A DNA stretch of 64,000 bases from Deltaproteobacteria bacterium (GTDB taxonomy: Bacteria; Myxococcota; Myxococcia; Myxococcales; 40CM-4-68-19): NCBI GenBank assembly GCA_005879315.1, contig VBLC01000049.1:24683-88682 (forward strand). Reading direction: 5' to 3'. A program made the position numbers and the translations under genes. Positions 8,329 through 16,502 of the stretch are shown piece after piece. How positions within the stretch are numbered: the first letter of the stretch is position 1; each line of letters starts with the position of its first letter. The notes under the pieces are model-generated. The model saw nothing but the letters and a program-made list of their open reading frames with translations, searched no databases and had not been told where the DNA came from.

Positions 8329-9380
8329 ACATCGCGGCGCTGCGGAAGGCGCAGGAGCTGTGCGAGTTCTGCCCGAAGATGTGCCGCTTTTCCTGCCCCG
8401 TCAGCGAAGCGACGGCCCGCGAATCGCTCACTCCCTGGGGAAAGGTGTCGCTCGCGGCACTCTCGCTGGGACGGCCGGAGGGCCCGGCGGCGATGGCCTT
8501 CGCCGGCTGCACCGGCTGCCACCGCTGCGCCGTCTACTGCGCCCACGACAACGACGTCCCGGCCATCCTCTACGCCGCGCGGGCCAGCGCGGTCCGCTCC
8601 GGCGTGGCGCCGGCGGCCTGGACGGAGCTGCCTGCGCGGTTCTCCCTGCGCGGCCACGGCGAGAAAGAAGATCTGGCGGCGATGCGCGCGTCGCTGCCCA
8701 AGTCGGAAGGCGCCGCGCTGCTCTTTGCCGGCTGCGATGCGCTGGCGCTGGACGGCGAGGAAGCTCGCGACGCGCTCTTCGTCGCGCGGCAGCTCGGCGC
8801 TCCCCTGGGCCTCGCGCCGGAGAATGCGCTCTGCTGCGGGCTCAAACTGCTCGAGGGCGGACATCCGGAACTGGCCGAAGCGCACGGCACTCGCGTCCGC
8901 TCGGCGATGGCGGGGCGCAAGCCGCTCCATCTTGTCTTCCTCCAGCCTGGCTGCGCCGGGTTCGTCCAGGAGCGATGGCCGCTGCCGCAGGGCAGCCAGG
9001 TGGAGCACATCACCAGCTACCTGGCGCGCGCGCTCGCGGCAGTCCCGGAACGCAGCCGGCCGCCGCCGCTCGAAGGGGGCGCGGTCTTCCACGACCCCTG
9101 CGCTCTCGCTCGCGACCTGCAAGAGCTGACCGCTCCGCGCGCGCTGCTCGCCGCGGCCCTGCGCGGCGAGGTTCGCGAGCCGCCGCGCTCCGGGCTCGAC
9201 ACCAGCTGCTGCGGCGCCGCCGGCCTGTTGCGGGAGACGATGCCCGAGGTCGCCCTCCAGCTCGCGCGCGAGCGGCGCGCCGAGCTGGGCGAAGAGATGG
9301 TCACCTCCAGTCCGGCCTGCGCCGCCGCCCTCGGCGCTGCTGAGGTAGTCTCGCTCCTCAAGCGATGGCTCGCGCAGTGA
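8325..9380 (+). CDS. Iron-sulfur oxidoreductase, GlcF-like (two [4Fe-4S] motifs plus two CCG domains)
   Basis: The 351-residue protein starts with two cysteine clusters, CEFCPKMCRFSCP and CTGCHRCAVYCAHD, typical of 2x[4Fe-4S] ferredoxin modules. It continues with two cysteine-rich CCG domains whose cores are CCGLKLLEGG and SCCGAAGLL. This is the architecture of GlcF and related electron-transfer subunits that pass electrons from an FAD partner to the quinone pool. The GTG overlaps the GlcE-like stop. Its last 16 bases overlap the following kinase gene, so all four genes are likely one operon with aspS. Confidence 0.82.
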   Translation: MNIAALRKAQELCEFCPKMCRFSCPVSEATARESLTPWGKVSLAALSLGRPEGPAAMAFAGCTGCHRCAVYCAHDNDVPAILYAARASAVRSGVAPAAWTELPARFSLRGHGEKEDLAAMRASLPKSEGAALLFAGCDALALDGEEARDALFVARQLGAPLGLAPENALCCGLKLLEGGHPELAEAHGTRVRSAMAGRKPLHLVFLQPGCAGFVQERWPLPQGSQVEHITSYLARALAAVPERSRPPPLEGGAVFHDPCALARDLQELTAPRALLAAALRGEVREPPRSGLDTSCCGAAGLLRETMPEVALQLARERRAELGEEMVTSSPACAAALGAAEVVSLLKRWLAQ

Positions 9381-10315
9381 AGCCATTCCTGGTGGTCAAC
9401 CCGCGCTCCGCTTCCGGCGGCACTGCGCGGCATTTCGACTCCATCGCTCGCGCCGTGCGCAATGCCCTGGGCGAGTGCGCGCACGCCTTCACCGAACGGC
9501 CGATGCACGCAGCGCAGCTCACCCGCACGGCGCTTTCGCAAGGACACGACCTGGTCATCGCAGTGGGCGGCGACGGCACCATCAACGAAGTCGTCAACGG
9601 CTTCTTCGAACCGCCGAAGCCCGGCGAGCCGCCGCGGCCTCTCAATCCCGACGCCGCTCTCGGCATCCTCCCACAGGGGACCGGCGGCGATCTGCGCCGC
9701 ACCATCGGGCTCGACGGCGACTTGCGCAGCTCCGCCCCGCGGCTGGTGGGCGAGCCGCACAAGATCGACGTCGGCCGCGTCGACTACCTGGACGAAAAGG
9801 GCCGGCCTGCCGCCCGCTATTTCATCAACGTCGCCGACGTGGGCGTGGGCGCGAAAGTGGTCGAGATCGCCAACCGCTCGAGCAAGCTCCTCGGCGGCAA
9901 GACGACGTTCATGCTCGCCTCGCTGCGCGCGCTCATCGGCTGGAAGGACCTCGCGGTGCGCGCTTCCTTCGACGGCCGACCGGCCGAAGAGCTGAGCGTC
10001 ACCAGCCTGGCCATCGCCAACGGCCGCTATTTCGGCGGCGGCATGATGGTCGCGCCGGAAGCGAAGCTCGAGGACGGCCTCTTCCACGTCACCATCTGGA
10101 GCGGTTACTCGCTGGCCGATTTCCTCCTCAAGAGCGGCTCGATGTACGACGGCTCGCACGTGCGCTGGAAAGGAACGCGCAGCTTGACGGCGCGGAGCGT
10201 GCGCCTGGAGGCGGGCGCTGCCGAGCAAGTGGGCCTCGAGGTGGACGGCGAGGGCATCGGCCGCGCGCCGGCCACCTTCACTCTCCTACCTGGAGCGATG
10301 CGCCTGGTGAGTTGA
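9365..10315 (+). CDS. Diacylglycerol/lipid kinase family protein (YegS/BmrU-like)
   Basis: The 316-residue product begins with a DAGK catalytic domain: FLVVNPRSASGGTA at the N-terminus, then the nucleotide-binding signature VIAVGGDGTINEVVNGFF around residue 65, and GILPQGTGGDLRRTIG. A second domain of the YegS/sphingosine-kinase fold follows, ending in the usual VDGEGIGRAPATFTLLPGAMRLV. The family phosphorylates diacylglycerol or related lipids at the membrane. Its start lies inside the end of the GlcF-like gene. Co-location with an AGPS-like enzyme hints at lipid metabolism, but this is inference. Confidence 0.88.
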   Translation: MARAVKPFLVVNPRSASGGTARHFDSIARAVRNALGECAHAFTERPMHAAQLTRTALSQGHDLVIAVGGDGTINEVVNGFFEPPKPGEPPRPLNPDAALGILPQGTGGDLRRTIGLDGDLRSSAPRLVGEPHKIDVGRVDYLDEKGRPAARYFINVADVGVGAKVVEIANRSSKLLGGKTTFMLASLRALIGWKDLAVRASFDGRPAEELSVTSLAIANGRYFGGGMMVAPEAKLEDGLFHVTIWSGYSLADFLLKSGSMYDGSHVRWKGTRSLTARSVRLEAGAAEQVGLEVDGEGIGRAPATFTLLPGAMRLVS

Positions 10316-10353
10316 CTGTTTGCGCCTCGCCGGTTGCCGTTTATGCTCCGGGA

Positions 10354-11202
10354 ATGCTGCTCATCGCACTCTTGCTCGCGGCCGCCCCCGACGAGGTGGC
10401 GCTCACCCAGGAATCACAGGTCAAGGAGCTGTGCGCCGCGCTGCGCGACATGGGCGGCGCTTTCGAGGGCGATCCCGCGGAGCTGGCCGCCGCGCGCAAG
10501 GCCGCGCAGGTCCGCCGCGAGGAGGCGCTGGCCAAGTGGTACCGGGTGGAGGTGCCTTCCAAGGGTTTCGTCTTCGGCCGCTACGAGGACAAGCGGCTCG
10601 AGCTGGACGGCGACCGGCCGCTGCGCTCGCTGGAGGGGGCCATCGCGCTCGATCTCGACGGCGTCGACGACGTCGCCTTCCCGGCGCGGCCCGAGCAGGT
10701 GTCGGCCTGGTCGAGGGAAAAGAAGGAAGGGACCCTCAAGCTGGTGGTGGTCTTCCGGCCCAACGGCGAGCGATGCGCCGGGAGCGCCGCCGCGCAGGCG
10801 TTCCGGCTCTCGGGCCGCGCCCGCTCCTGGCAGCTGGTCGACACCTCCGGCGTGGTTGCCTCGGCCAACGCCGACGGAGATCCGGTGGGCGTGGCGCCGC
10901 GATCGGTGAAGGTGGAGAAGGTCACGCTCGACTCCGACGACTCGCCGCCCCAGGACGATGGCCGCGCCCGTCTCTCTTCGGCGCAGGGTGCGCTGGAGCG
11001 CTGCGTGCAGGGCGCGCCGCGCCTGGGAACGATGGTGCTCTCCTTCGCGGTGCAGGACGGCCGCGTGCGCGACGCGCAGGTGATCCTCGATTCGCTGCGC
11101 GACGACAGGGTCTCGGCTTGCGTCGCGCGCGCCGTGGGCGGAGCGCACGTCGCCGGCGCGCCTCCCGACGGGCGCGGCACCGCCGCCATCTCGCTGGAGT
11201 AG
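10354..11202 (+). CDS. Exported protein with AgmX/PglI-like C-terminal domain
   Basis: The 282-residue protein has a short signal peptide (MLLIALLLAAAPDE). The mature part has an acidic, charged middle. The last 80 residues read LERCVQGAPRLGTMVLSFAVQDGRVRDAQVILDSLRDDRVSACVARAV; spaced cysteines around a TonB-C-like strand pattern are the hallmark of the AgmX/PglI C-terminal domain common in myxobacteria. A CGGGA stretch sits just before the ATG. It is convergent with the lipoprotein gene on the other strand, with only 7 bases between the stops. Role unknown. Confidence 0.7.
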   Translation: MLLIALLLAAAPDEVALTQESQVKELCAALRDMGGAFEGDPAELAAARKAAQVRREEALAKWYRVEVPSKGFVFGRYEDKRLELDGDRPLRSLEGAIALDLDGVDDVAFPARPEQVSAWSREKKEGTLKLVVVFRPNGERCAGSAAAQAFRLSGRARSWQLVDTSGVVASANADGDPVGVAPRSVKVEKVTLDSDDSPPQDDGRARLSSAQGALERCVQGAPRLGTMVLSFAVQDGRVRDAQVILDSLRDDRVSACVARAVGGAHVAGAPPDGRGTAAISLE

Positions 11203-11209
11203 CCCGCTC

Positions 11210-12001
11210 TCAGGTGTGGCAGGCGCCGGGGAAGCCGCCGTCGAGCAGGCCGCCGTCGGCGCCGCTGCAGCCGGCCGAGCTGAGGCAGTCTGCGTTGGTG
11301 TAACAGGGGTCGCCGGCCACGCCGTACTGGCATTTGCCGAGGACGGTGGGCGTGCCGAAGAAGCAGCGCGCGGTCTTCTCGCAGTCCCCGTCGATCATGC
11401 AGAAGCCGAAGAGGCAGATCTTCTGCTTGCCCGGCATGAGCAGGCCTCCGTCGGGATTGCGGCCGTCGTTGCAGATGCTGCCGTATCCGCCGGAGGGAGC
11501 CGCGGGGCATCCCCCAGTCTGGCCGCAGGCCGGCAGGCCCACGCAGGTGTTCCGGATCGTGCCGGTGGTGATCTGCAGCACGTAGCAGAGCGCGTCGGGG
11601 CCGCAGGCGTCATCGGGCTCGGAGTTGGGGATGCAAGGCTGGTAGCCGCCGTCGGCACGCAGCTCGACCGAAGAGCAGAGGCCGTTGAAGCACCCCTGCG
11701 GATTGGGGCAGTCGACGTTCTTGGTGCAGGCGATGGGCTGCACCGGTGCGCAAACGTCTCTTGGAGAAGGACCCTCGCAGTAGGTTCCTGTGGCGCAGAA
11801 GCCGCCGTCGCAACTCGGCGTGCAGATGCGGTTCACACAGGTCAGACCGACGTCGCAGGGCGGATAGGTCGCCGAGCCGGGAAGGGGGTCTCCTCCACAG
11901 ACCGGACCGCCGTCGGGCTGCAGGTTGATGGTGATGTGGCCGGTGGAGGGACAACCCCAGACCGCAGCGGCGAGTGCGAAGATCAGTGCGCTTCGGCCCA
12001 T
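11210..12001 (-). CDS. Cysteine-rich lipoprotein
   Basis: The 263-residue product starts MGRSALIFALAAAVWGC, a signal peptide ending in a lipobox-like Cys at position 17. The mature part is packed with cysteines spaced 5-12 residues apart, for example CDVGLTCVNRICTPSC, resembling the disulfide-knot repeats seen in many myxobacterial surface lipoproteins. Gly/Asp motifs (DGG) recur between them. The start overlaps the last 19 bases of polA, so it is probably translated from the polA message. No enzymatic domain was recognised. Confidence 0.75.
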   Translation of the reverse strand: MGRSALIFALAAAVWGCPSTGHITINLQPDGGPVCGGDPLPGSATYPPCDVGLTCVNRICTPSCDGGFCATGTYCEGPSPRDVCAPVQPIACTKNVDCPNPQGCFNGLCSSVELRADGGYQPCIPNSEPDDACGPDALCYVLQITTGTIRNTCVGLPACGQTGGCPAAPSGGYGSICNDGRNPDGGLLMPGKQKICLFGFCMIDGDCEKTARCFFGTPTVLGKCQYGVAGDPCYTNADCLSSAGCSGADGGLLDGGFPGACHT

Positions 12002-14658
12002 GTCTTTCCCTCTCCCATCTCGACTTCGAGCGGCACGGCCAATTCCGCAGCTCCGCGCATCTGCGCGACCACCAGCGGACCCACTTCGGCCACTTCGGAT
12101 GAAGGCACTTCGAGCACGAGCTCGTCGTGGACCTGCAGGAGCATGCGCGACTCGCGGCCGCGCAGCGCCGCATGGACGAGCAGCATGGCGCGCTTGACCA
12201 GGTCGGCGGCGGTCCCCTGGATGGGCGTGTTGACGGCGGTCCGCTCGGCGGCGCTGCGAGCGCTGGGGTTCTTGCTGTTGATGTCGGGCAGGTAGCGGCG
12301 GCGGCCGAAGAGCGTCTTGACCATTCCGCTGGTGCGGGCGGTGGCGACGGTGTCGTCGAGCCACTGCTTGACGTGCTTGTAGCGCGAGAAATAACGCTCG
12401 ATGATCTCGCCGGCCTCCTGCTTGGGCAGGCCCAGCCGATGGGCGAGCCCGAACGCCGAGAGCCCGTAGGCGATGCCGTAGTTGATCATCTTGGCGATGT
12501 CGCGCTGCTGCCGGGTGACCTCGGCCGGCGGAACGCCGAAGGTCTCGCCGGCGGTGCGCGCGTGCAGGTCCTCCCCGGACTCGAAGCTGGCGCGCAGCAC
12601 CGGGTCGCCGCTGATGTGCGCCAGGACGCGCAGCTCGATCTGCGAATAATCGGCGCTGAGCAATCTCCAGCCCGGCTGGGGAATGAAGGCCTCGCGGATC
12701 TTCGCCCCGAGCGCGGTGCGGATGGGGATGTTCTGCAGATTCGGATTGATCGAAGAGAGCCGCCCGGTCGCCGCCACCGCCTGGTCGAAGGTGGTGTGCA
12801 GCCGCCCGTCCTTCCCTAGCGCCAGCGGGAGCGCGTCGAGATAGGTGTTCTTCAGCTTCGTCAGCTGGCGGTGCTCGAGGACCTTGGCCGGCAACGGATG
12901 CTGCAGCGCCAGCTCTTCGAGCACTTCCTGATCCGTCGAGGGCCCGGTCTTGCCGCGCTTGAGCACCGGCAAGGCGAGCTTCTTGTAGAGGACCTCGGCC
13001 AATTGCTGCGTCGAGGCCGGCAAGAACTCGCCGCCGGCGATCTGGAAGATCTCCTGGAGGAGATGATCGATCTGCTTGTCGACTTCCGCGCCCAGCTGCC
13101 GCAGCCGCGCGACATCGAGGTTGATGCCGGCCAGCTCCAGGTCGGCCAGCACGCGCAAGAGCGGCAGCTCCAGCTCGCTGTAGAGCTTCCACAGCTCGAC
13201 GTCGGCGCGCAGGTCCTCCTCGAGCGCCTCCGACAACCGCCGCGCACCTTCCACCAGCGCGCAGGCGGCCGCGCTCACCTCGTCGACCGGCAGCTCGGGC
13301 AGAGGCGTCGCTTTCTTTCCCTTGCCGCTGCGCTCGCACAGCTCCTTGAGGATGGGCAGCTCGCAGGAGATCCGCTCGCGCGCGGTCTGCGCCAGCGAAT
13401 GGTCCCGGCCGGTCGGGTCGAGCAGGTAGCTGGCCAGGCGCGAGTCGAGGCCGAGCCCGCGCAGCTCCACGCCGGCCCGCCGCCAGGCGATCAGGTCTCG
13501 CTTCAGGTCATGGCCGACCTTGACCAGCGTCTCGTCCTCGAGCAGCGGCTTGAGCAGGGCCTTCGCTTTCGCGGAGGGCAGCTCGGCTGGAGCGAAGAGC
13601 TTGTTGCTCGAGCGATGTCCCAGCGGCACGTAGACGGATTCGTCGGGGAGCGAGATGGCCACCCCGAGCAGCTCGTCGCGCAGCGGCTCGTCCTCGCTGG
13701 TCAAGGTGAGAATGGCAAATCGCCCCGCCGCGCGCGCCTTCTCGACCAGCTTCTCGACGGCCGCGAGATCCGAAGCGAGAACTCGCGCGCCGCTGGGCGG
13801 CGTCGGCGCAGGCTTGGGCAGGTCGTTGATGAGCCGCACGAACTCCAGCTCGGTGAAGAGCTTGCGGGCGCGCGGCTCGTCGATCGGCCGCACGACGAGA
13901 TCTTCGAGCTCGACCGGCAGCGGCAGGTCCTCGTAGAGCGCGATCAGCTGCCGGCCCAGCCGCACCTTGTCGATCGAGGCGAGCAGGTTCTCGCGCAGCT
14001 TGGGCTTCTTCACCGCCGGCGCGTTCTGCAGCACGCCCTCGAGCGAGCCGAACTCCTTGAGCAGCGCAGCCGCGGTCTTCTCGCCGACCCCGGGCACTCC
14101 GGGGATGTTGTCGATCTTGTCCCCCGTCAGCGCCAGCAGATCCCCCACTTGCACCGGCGGCACGCCCCATTTCTCTTCCACCTCGGCGGGGCCGTACCAC
14201 TTCTCGTACATGGTGTCGTAGCTCTTGATGCCCTCGCCCACCAGCTGCATCAGATCCTTGTCGCCGGAGACGATGACCACTTCCCAGCCCTTCTGGCGCG
14301 CCCGCCGCGCCAGCGTGGCGATGACGTCGTCGGCCTCGTAGCCGGAAAAACCCACCGCGGGAATGCGCAGCGCCTCCAGCACCTTGCGGACGAGGGGAAA
14401 TTGCGGAGTCAAGTCCTCCGGCGGCGCGCCGCGCGTCGCCTTGTACTCGGCGTAGACCTCGCTGCGCTTGGCCTTGGCCTCCTCGTCGAAGGCGACGGCG
14501 AAGTGCGAGGGATTTCCCTCGCGGATGGCCTTGAGCAGCATGGTGGTGAAGCCGTAGACGGCGTTGGTGGGCACGCCCTGGCGGGTGGAGAGATGGGGCA
14601 GGGCGTGATAGGCGCGGAAGATGGCGTGCGACCCATCGACCAGCCAGAGCGAAGGCAT
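11983..14658 (-). CDS. polA: DNA polymerase I, with a degenerate 3'-5' exonuclease domain
   Basis: The 891-residue protein has a 5' nuclease domain (about 1-290, with VDGSHAIFRAYHAL and GYEADDVIATLARRA), an exonuclease-like domain (about 300-480) and a family A polymerase domain (DYSQIELRVLAHISGDP, then KMINYGIAYGLSAFGLA, and MLLQVHDELVLEVP). The proofreading site is broken: residues matching E. coli D355 and E357 are L317 and L319, and Y497/D501 correspond to S462/C466; only D388 (D424) remains. It should fill gaps and remove RNA primers but not proofread. The O-helix has Tyr where E. coli has F762. Confidence 0.95.
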   Translation of the reverse strand: MPSLWLVDGSHAIFRAYHALPHLSTRQGVPTNAVYGFTTMLLKAIREGNPSHFAVAFDEEAKAKRSEVYAEYKATRGAPPEDLTPQFPLVRKVLEALRIPAVGFSGYEADDVIATLARRARQKGWEVVIVSGDKDLMQLVGEGIKSYDTMYEKWYGPAEVEEKWGVPPVQVGDLLALTGDKIDNIPGVPGVGEKTAAALLKEFGSLEGVLQNAPAVKKPKLRENLLASIDKVRLGRQLIALYEDLPLPVELEDLVVRPIDEPRARKLFTELEFVRLINDLPKPAPTPPSGARVLASDLAAVEKLVEKARAAGRFAILTLTSEDEPLRDELLGVAISLPDESVYVPLGHRSSNKLFAPAELPSAKAKALLKPLLEDETLVKVGHDLKRDLIAWRRAGVELRGLGLDSRLASYLLDPTGRDHSLAQTARERISCELPILKELCERSGKGKKATPLPELPVDEVSAAACALVEGARRLSEALEEDLRADVELWKLYSELELPLLRVLADLELAGINLDVARLRQLGAEVDKQIDHLLQEIFQIAGGEFLPASTQQLAEVLYKKLALPVLKRGKTGPSTDQEVLEELALQHPLPAKVLEHRQLTKLKNTYLDALPLALGKDGRLHTTFDQAVAATGRLSSINPNLQNIPIRTALGAKIREAFIPQPGWRLLSADYSQIELRVLAHISGDPVLRASFESGEDLHARTAGETFGVPPAEVTRQQRDIAKMINYGIAYGLSAFGLAHRLGLPKQEAGEIIERYFSRYKHVKQWLDDTVATARTSGMVKTLFGRRRYLPDINSKNPSARSAAERTAVNTPIQGTAADLVKRAMLLVHAALRGRESRMLLQVHDELVLEVPSSEVAEVGPLVVAQMRGAAELAVPLEVEMGEGKTWAEAH

Positions 14659-14683
14659 CGGCGCGTTGTAACATCACCGCCGC

Positions 14684-16498
14684 TCAGCGGCAGCGTCTGA
14701 GCGCTTTACTGGCCGCCTCATGCGCCGGGCTGGGCGGGTCGCTGCGGGTGATGTGCGAGGCGACCGCGAGCTGATCGCAGCTCGCCCGCTGCGAGAGGAT
14801 GTTCTCGGCCACTTTTTCCAGCCGCGCCAGCTGGTCGAGGAGCTGCGGATCCTTCGGGCTCACGGCGAGACCCTTGCCCCATTCGTCGTAGGCAGAGGCG
14901 TACTGGCCGCGGGCGAAGCGCTCGTCGCCGCTCTTGCCGTGGGCGCGCGCCAGCGTGCTGCGCATCTGCCGGCCGAGAAAGCTCTCCACGCCGGCGGGCA
15001 TCAGCGCCGCATCGGCGGCGAGCGCCTCGCCCCAGAGCTGATCGGCCCGCTCCAGCGCATTGCCCAGGAGCGCCGTCTGTCCCTCGCGGAAGCGGCCCTC
15101 GACGATCTTGATCCGCTCCATCGCCTCGCCCGCGCCCCGCTGCCGCGAGAGCTTCTCCAGCGCGAAGGTCAACTCGCCGCGAGCGTAGAAGGCGATGGCC
15201 GAACGCAGGGAGGGGTCGGGATAGAGCGCCGCCAGCGCTTTCTCCTCGAGGACCCCGGTGTCGAGCGCCTCGCCTTCGTCGCGAAAGAGAGCGGCGAGCT
15301 GCGGCGGACAGGACCAGGGCACCCGCCGGGGCAGCTTTTTTTCCGCGGCGCGCAGCGCCTTGAGCATCGGGTCGTTGTCCGCCGGCGCCTTCTGGCACTT
15401 CACGTCGAGGGCCCGCGCGCACTCGTCGGCAACCTCCTGCGCGTTCTCGCGTGGCGCCGTCCGGCAGCTCGCGCCGTGCACGCGCAGCATGGCTTGCCCC
15501 AGGTCCTTGGCCTTGATGCGCGCGCGAGCGAAGAGGCGGCTCTGCGGCGGCACCTGGGCGAGGAGCCGGAGCGCCTCGTCCTCGCGGCCCAGCTGCGCCT
15601 TCGAGAGCGCCTCGGTCCAGGCCTTCTGGCTCTCCTGCTCTCGCCGCGCTTGCGCCAGCGACTTGCGCGGGCCGGGCGCGAGCGGGTCGATGTCGATCGC
15701 CTCCTGCGCGAGACGCGCGGCCTCTTCGAAGCGGTCGCTTTGCAGCGCTGCCTGCGACTGCTCGAGGAGCGCGGTCGCGGCCTGCGCGGCGTCGAGCTCT
15801 TCCGCCGCCCGCGGAGGCTGCCGGCGGACGAAATGGATGGCGAGAAGGAGCGCGAGGATCGCGGCCGCGATCGCGACCAGCATCTTCTTCTTCTGCCCGG
15901 GCAAAGGCGCTGGTTGCTTCGCGAATTGCAGCTCGACGTCGCCGAGCCGGAGCCGCGCGCCGTCGGAAACCAGCACCGCGTCTTTTCCGACCGGCTTGCC
16001 GTCGAGGAAGGTCCCGTTGGCCGACCCGAGATCGCGCAGGCGATAGAAGCCGCGCAGATCTCGCGCCAGCTCGGCATGCTCACGCGAGACCGATTCGTCG
16101 TCGAGGACGACGTCGCACTCCTCGCCGCGGCCCAGCTTCGCGCGCGCGGGCAGGCGGATCTCGCCCCCCTTGCCGCGCAACCGCGCTCCCGCGCCGACGC
16201 CCTCCGGCTCCACCGCAACGAGCGCCACTTTCACGCCGCCGATCTCGATCGGCGCCCCCGGCGCCACCTCGGAGGCCTGCTCGATGCGCGCGCCGCGCAC
16301 GTAGACGCCGTTCGCCGAGCCGAGATCCTCGACCACCGGCGCGCCCCCGCGGAGGAAGAATCGCGCGTGCCGCCGCGAGACGTCCTGCGAGTCGAGCACC
16401 ACGTCGCAGGCCGCGTCGCGCCCGACCAGGACCGGCCGCTCGCCGAGAGGATGGCGGCGCGGCTTCTTCCCTGGCTCGGTGAACGTCAGCGTGAACAA
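14684..16498 (-). CDS. Double-FHA membrane protein with TPR-like C-terminal region
   Basis: The 604-residue product has two forkhead-associated domains in tandem (about residues 1-100 and 105-195). Each has the phosphothreonine-binding pattern: VGRDAACDVVLD, SRRHARF, SANGVYV; then LGRGEECDVVLD, SREHAEL, SANGTFLDG. A single membrane span follows near residue 210-225 (MLVAIAAAILALLLAIHFV), then an Ala/Glu/Arg-rich helical region that looks like tetratricopeptide repeats. It follows the FHA-CpaF gene by four bases, so a role in phospho-regulation or scaffolding of that secretion system is likely, though not proven. Confidence 0.82.
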   Translation of the reverse strand: MFTLTFTEPGKKPRRHPLGERPVLVGRDAACDVVLDSQDVSRRHARFFLRGGAPVVEDLGSANGVYVRGARIEQASEVAPGAPIEIGGVKVALVAVEPEGVGAGARLRGKGGEIRLPARAKLGRGEECDVVLDDESVSREHAELARDLRGFYRLRDLGSANGTFLDGKPVGKDAVLVSDGARLRLGDVELQFAKQPAPLPGQKKKMLVAIAAAILALLLAIHFVRRQPPRAAEELDAAQAATALLEQSQAALQSDRFEEAARLAQEAIDIDPLAPGPRKSLAQARREQESQKAWTEALSKAQLGREDEALRLLAQVPPQSRLFARARIKAKDLGQAMLRVHGASCRTAPRENAQEVADECARALDVKCQKAPADNDPMLKALRAAEKKLPRRVPWSCPPQLAALFRDEGEALDTGVLEEKALAALYPDPSLRSAIAFYARGELTFALEKLSRQRGAGEAMERIKIVEGRFREGQTALLGNALERADQLWGEALAADAALMPAGVESFLGRQMRSTLARAHGKSGDERFARGQYASAYDEWGKGLAVSPKDPQLLDQLARLEKVAENILSQRASCDQLAVASHITRSDPPSPAHEAASKALRRCR

Positions 16499-16502
16499 CG
16501 GG

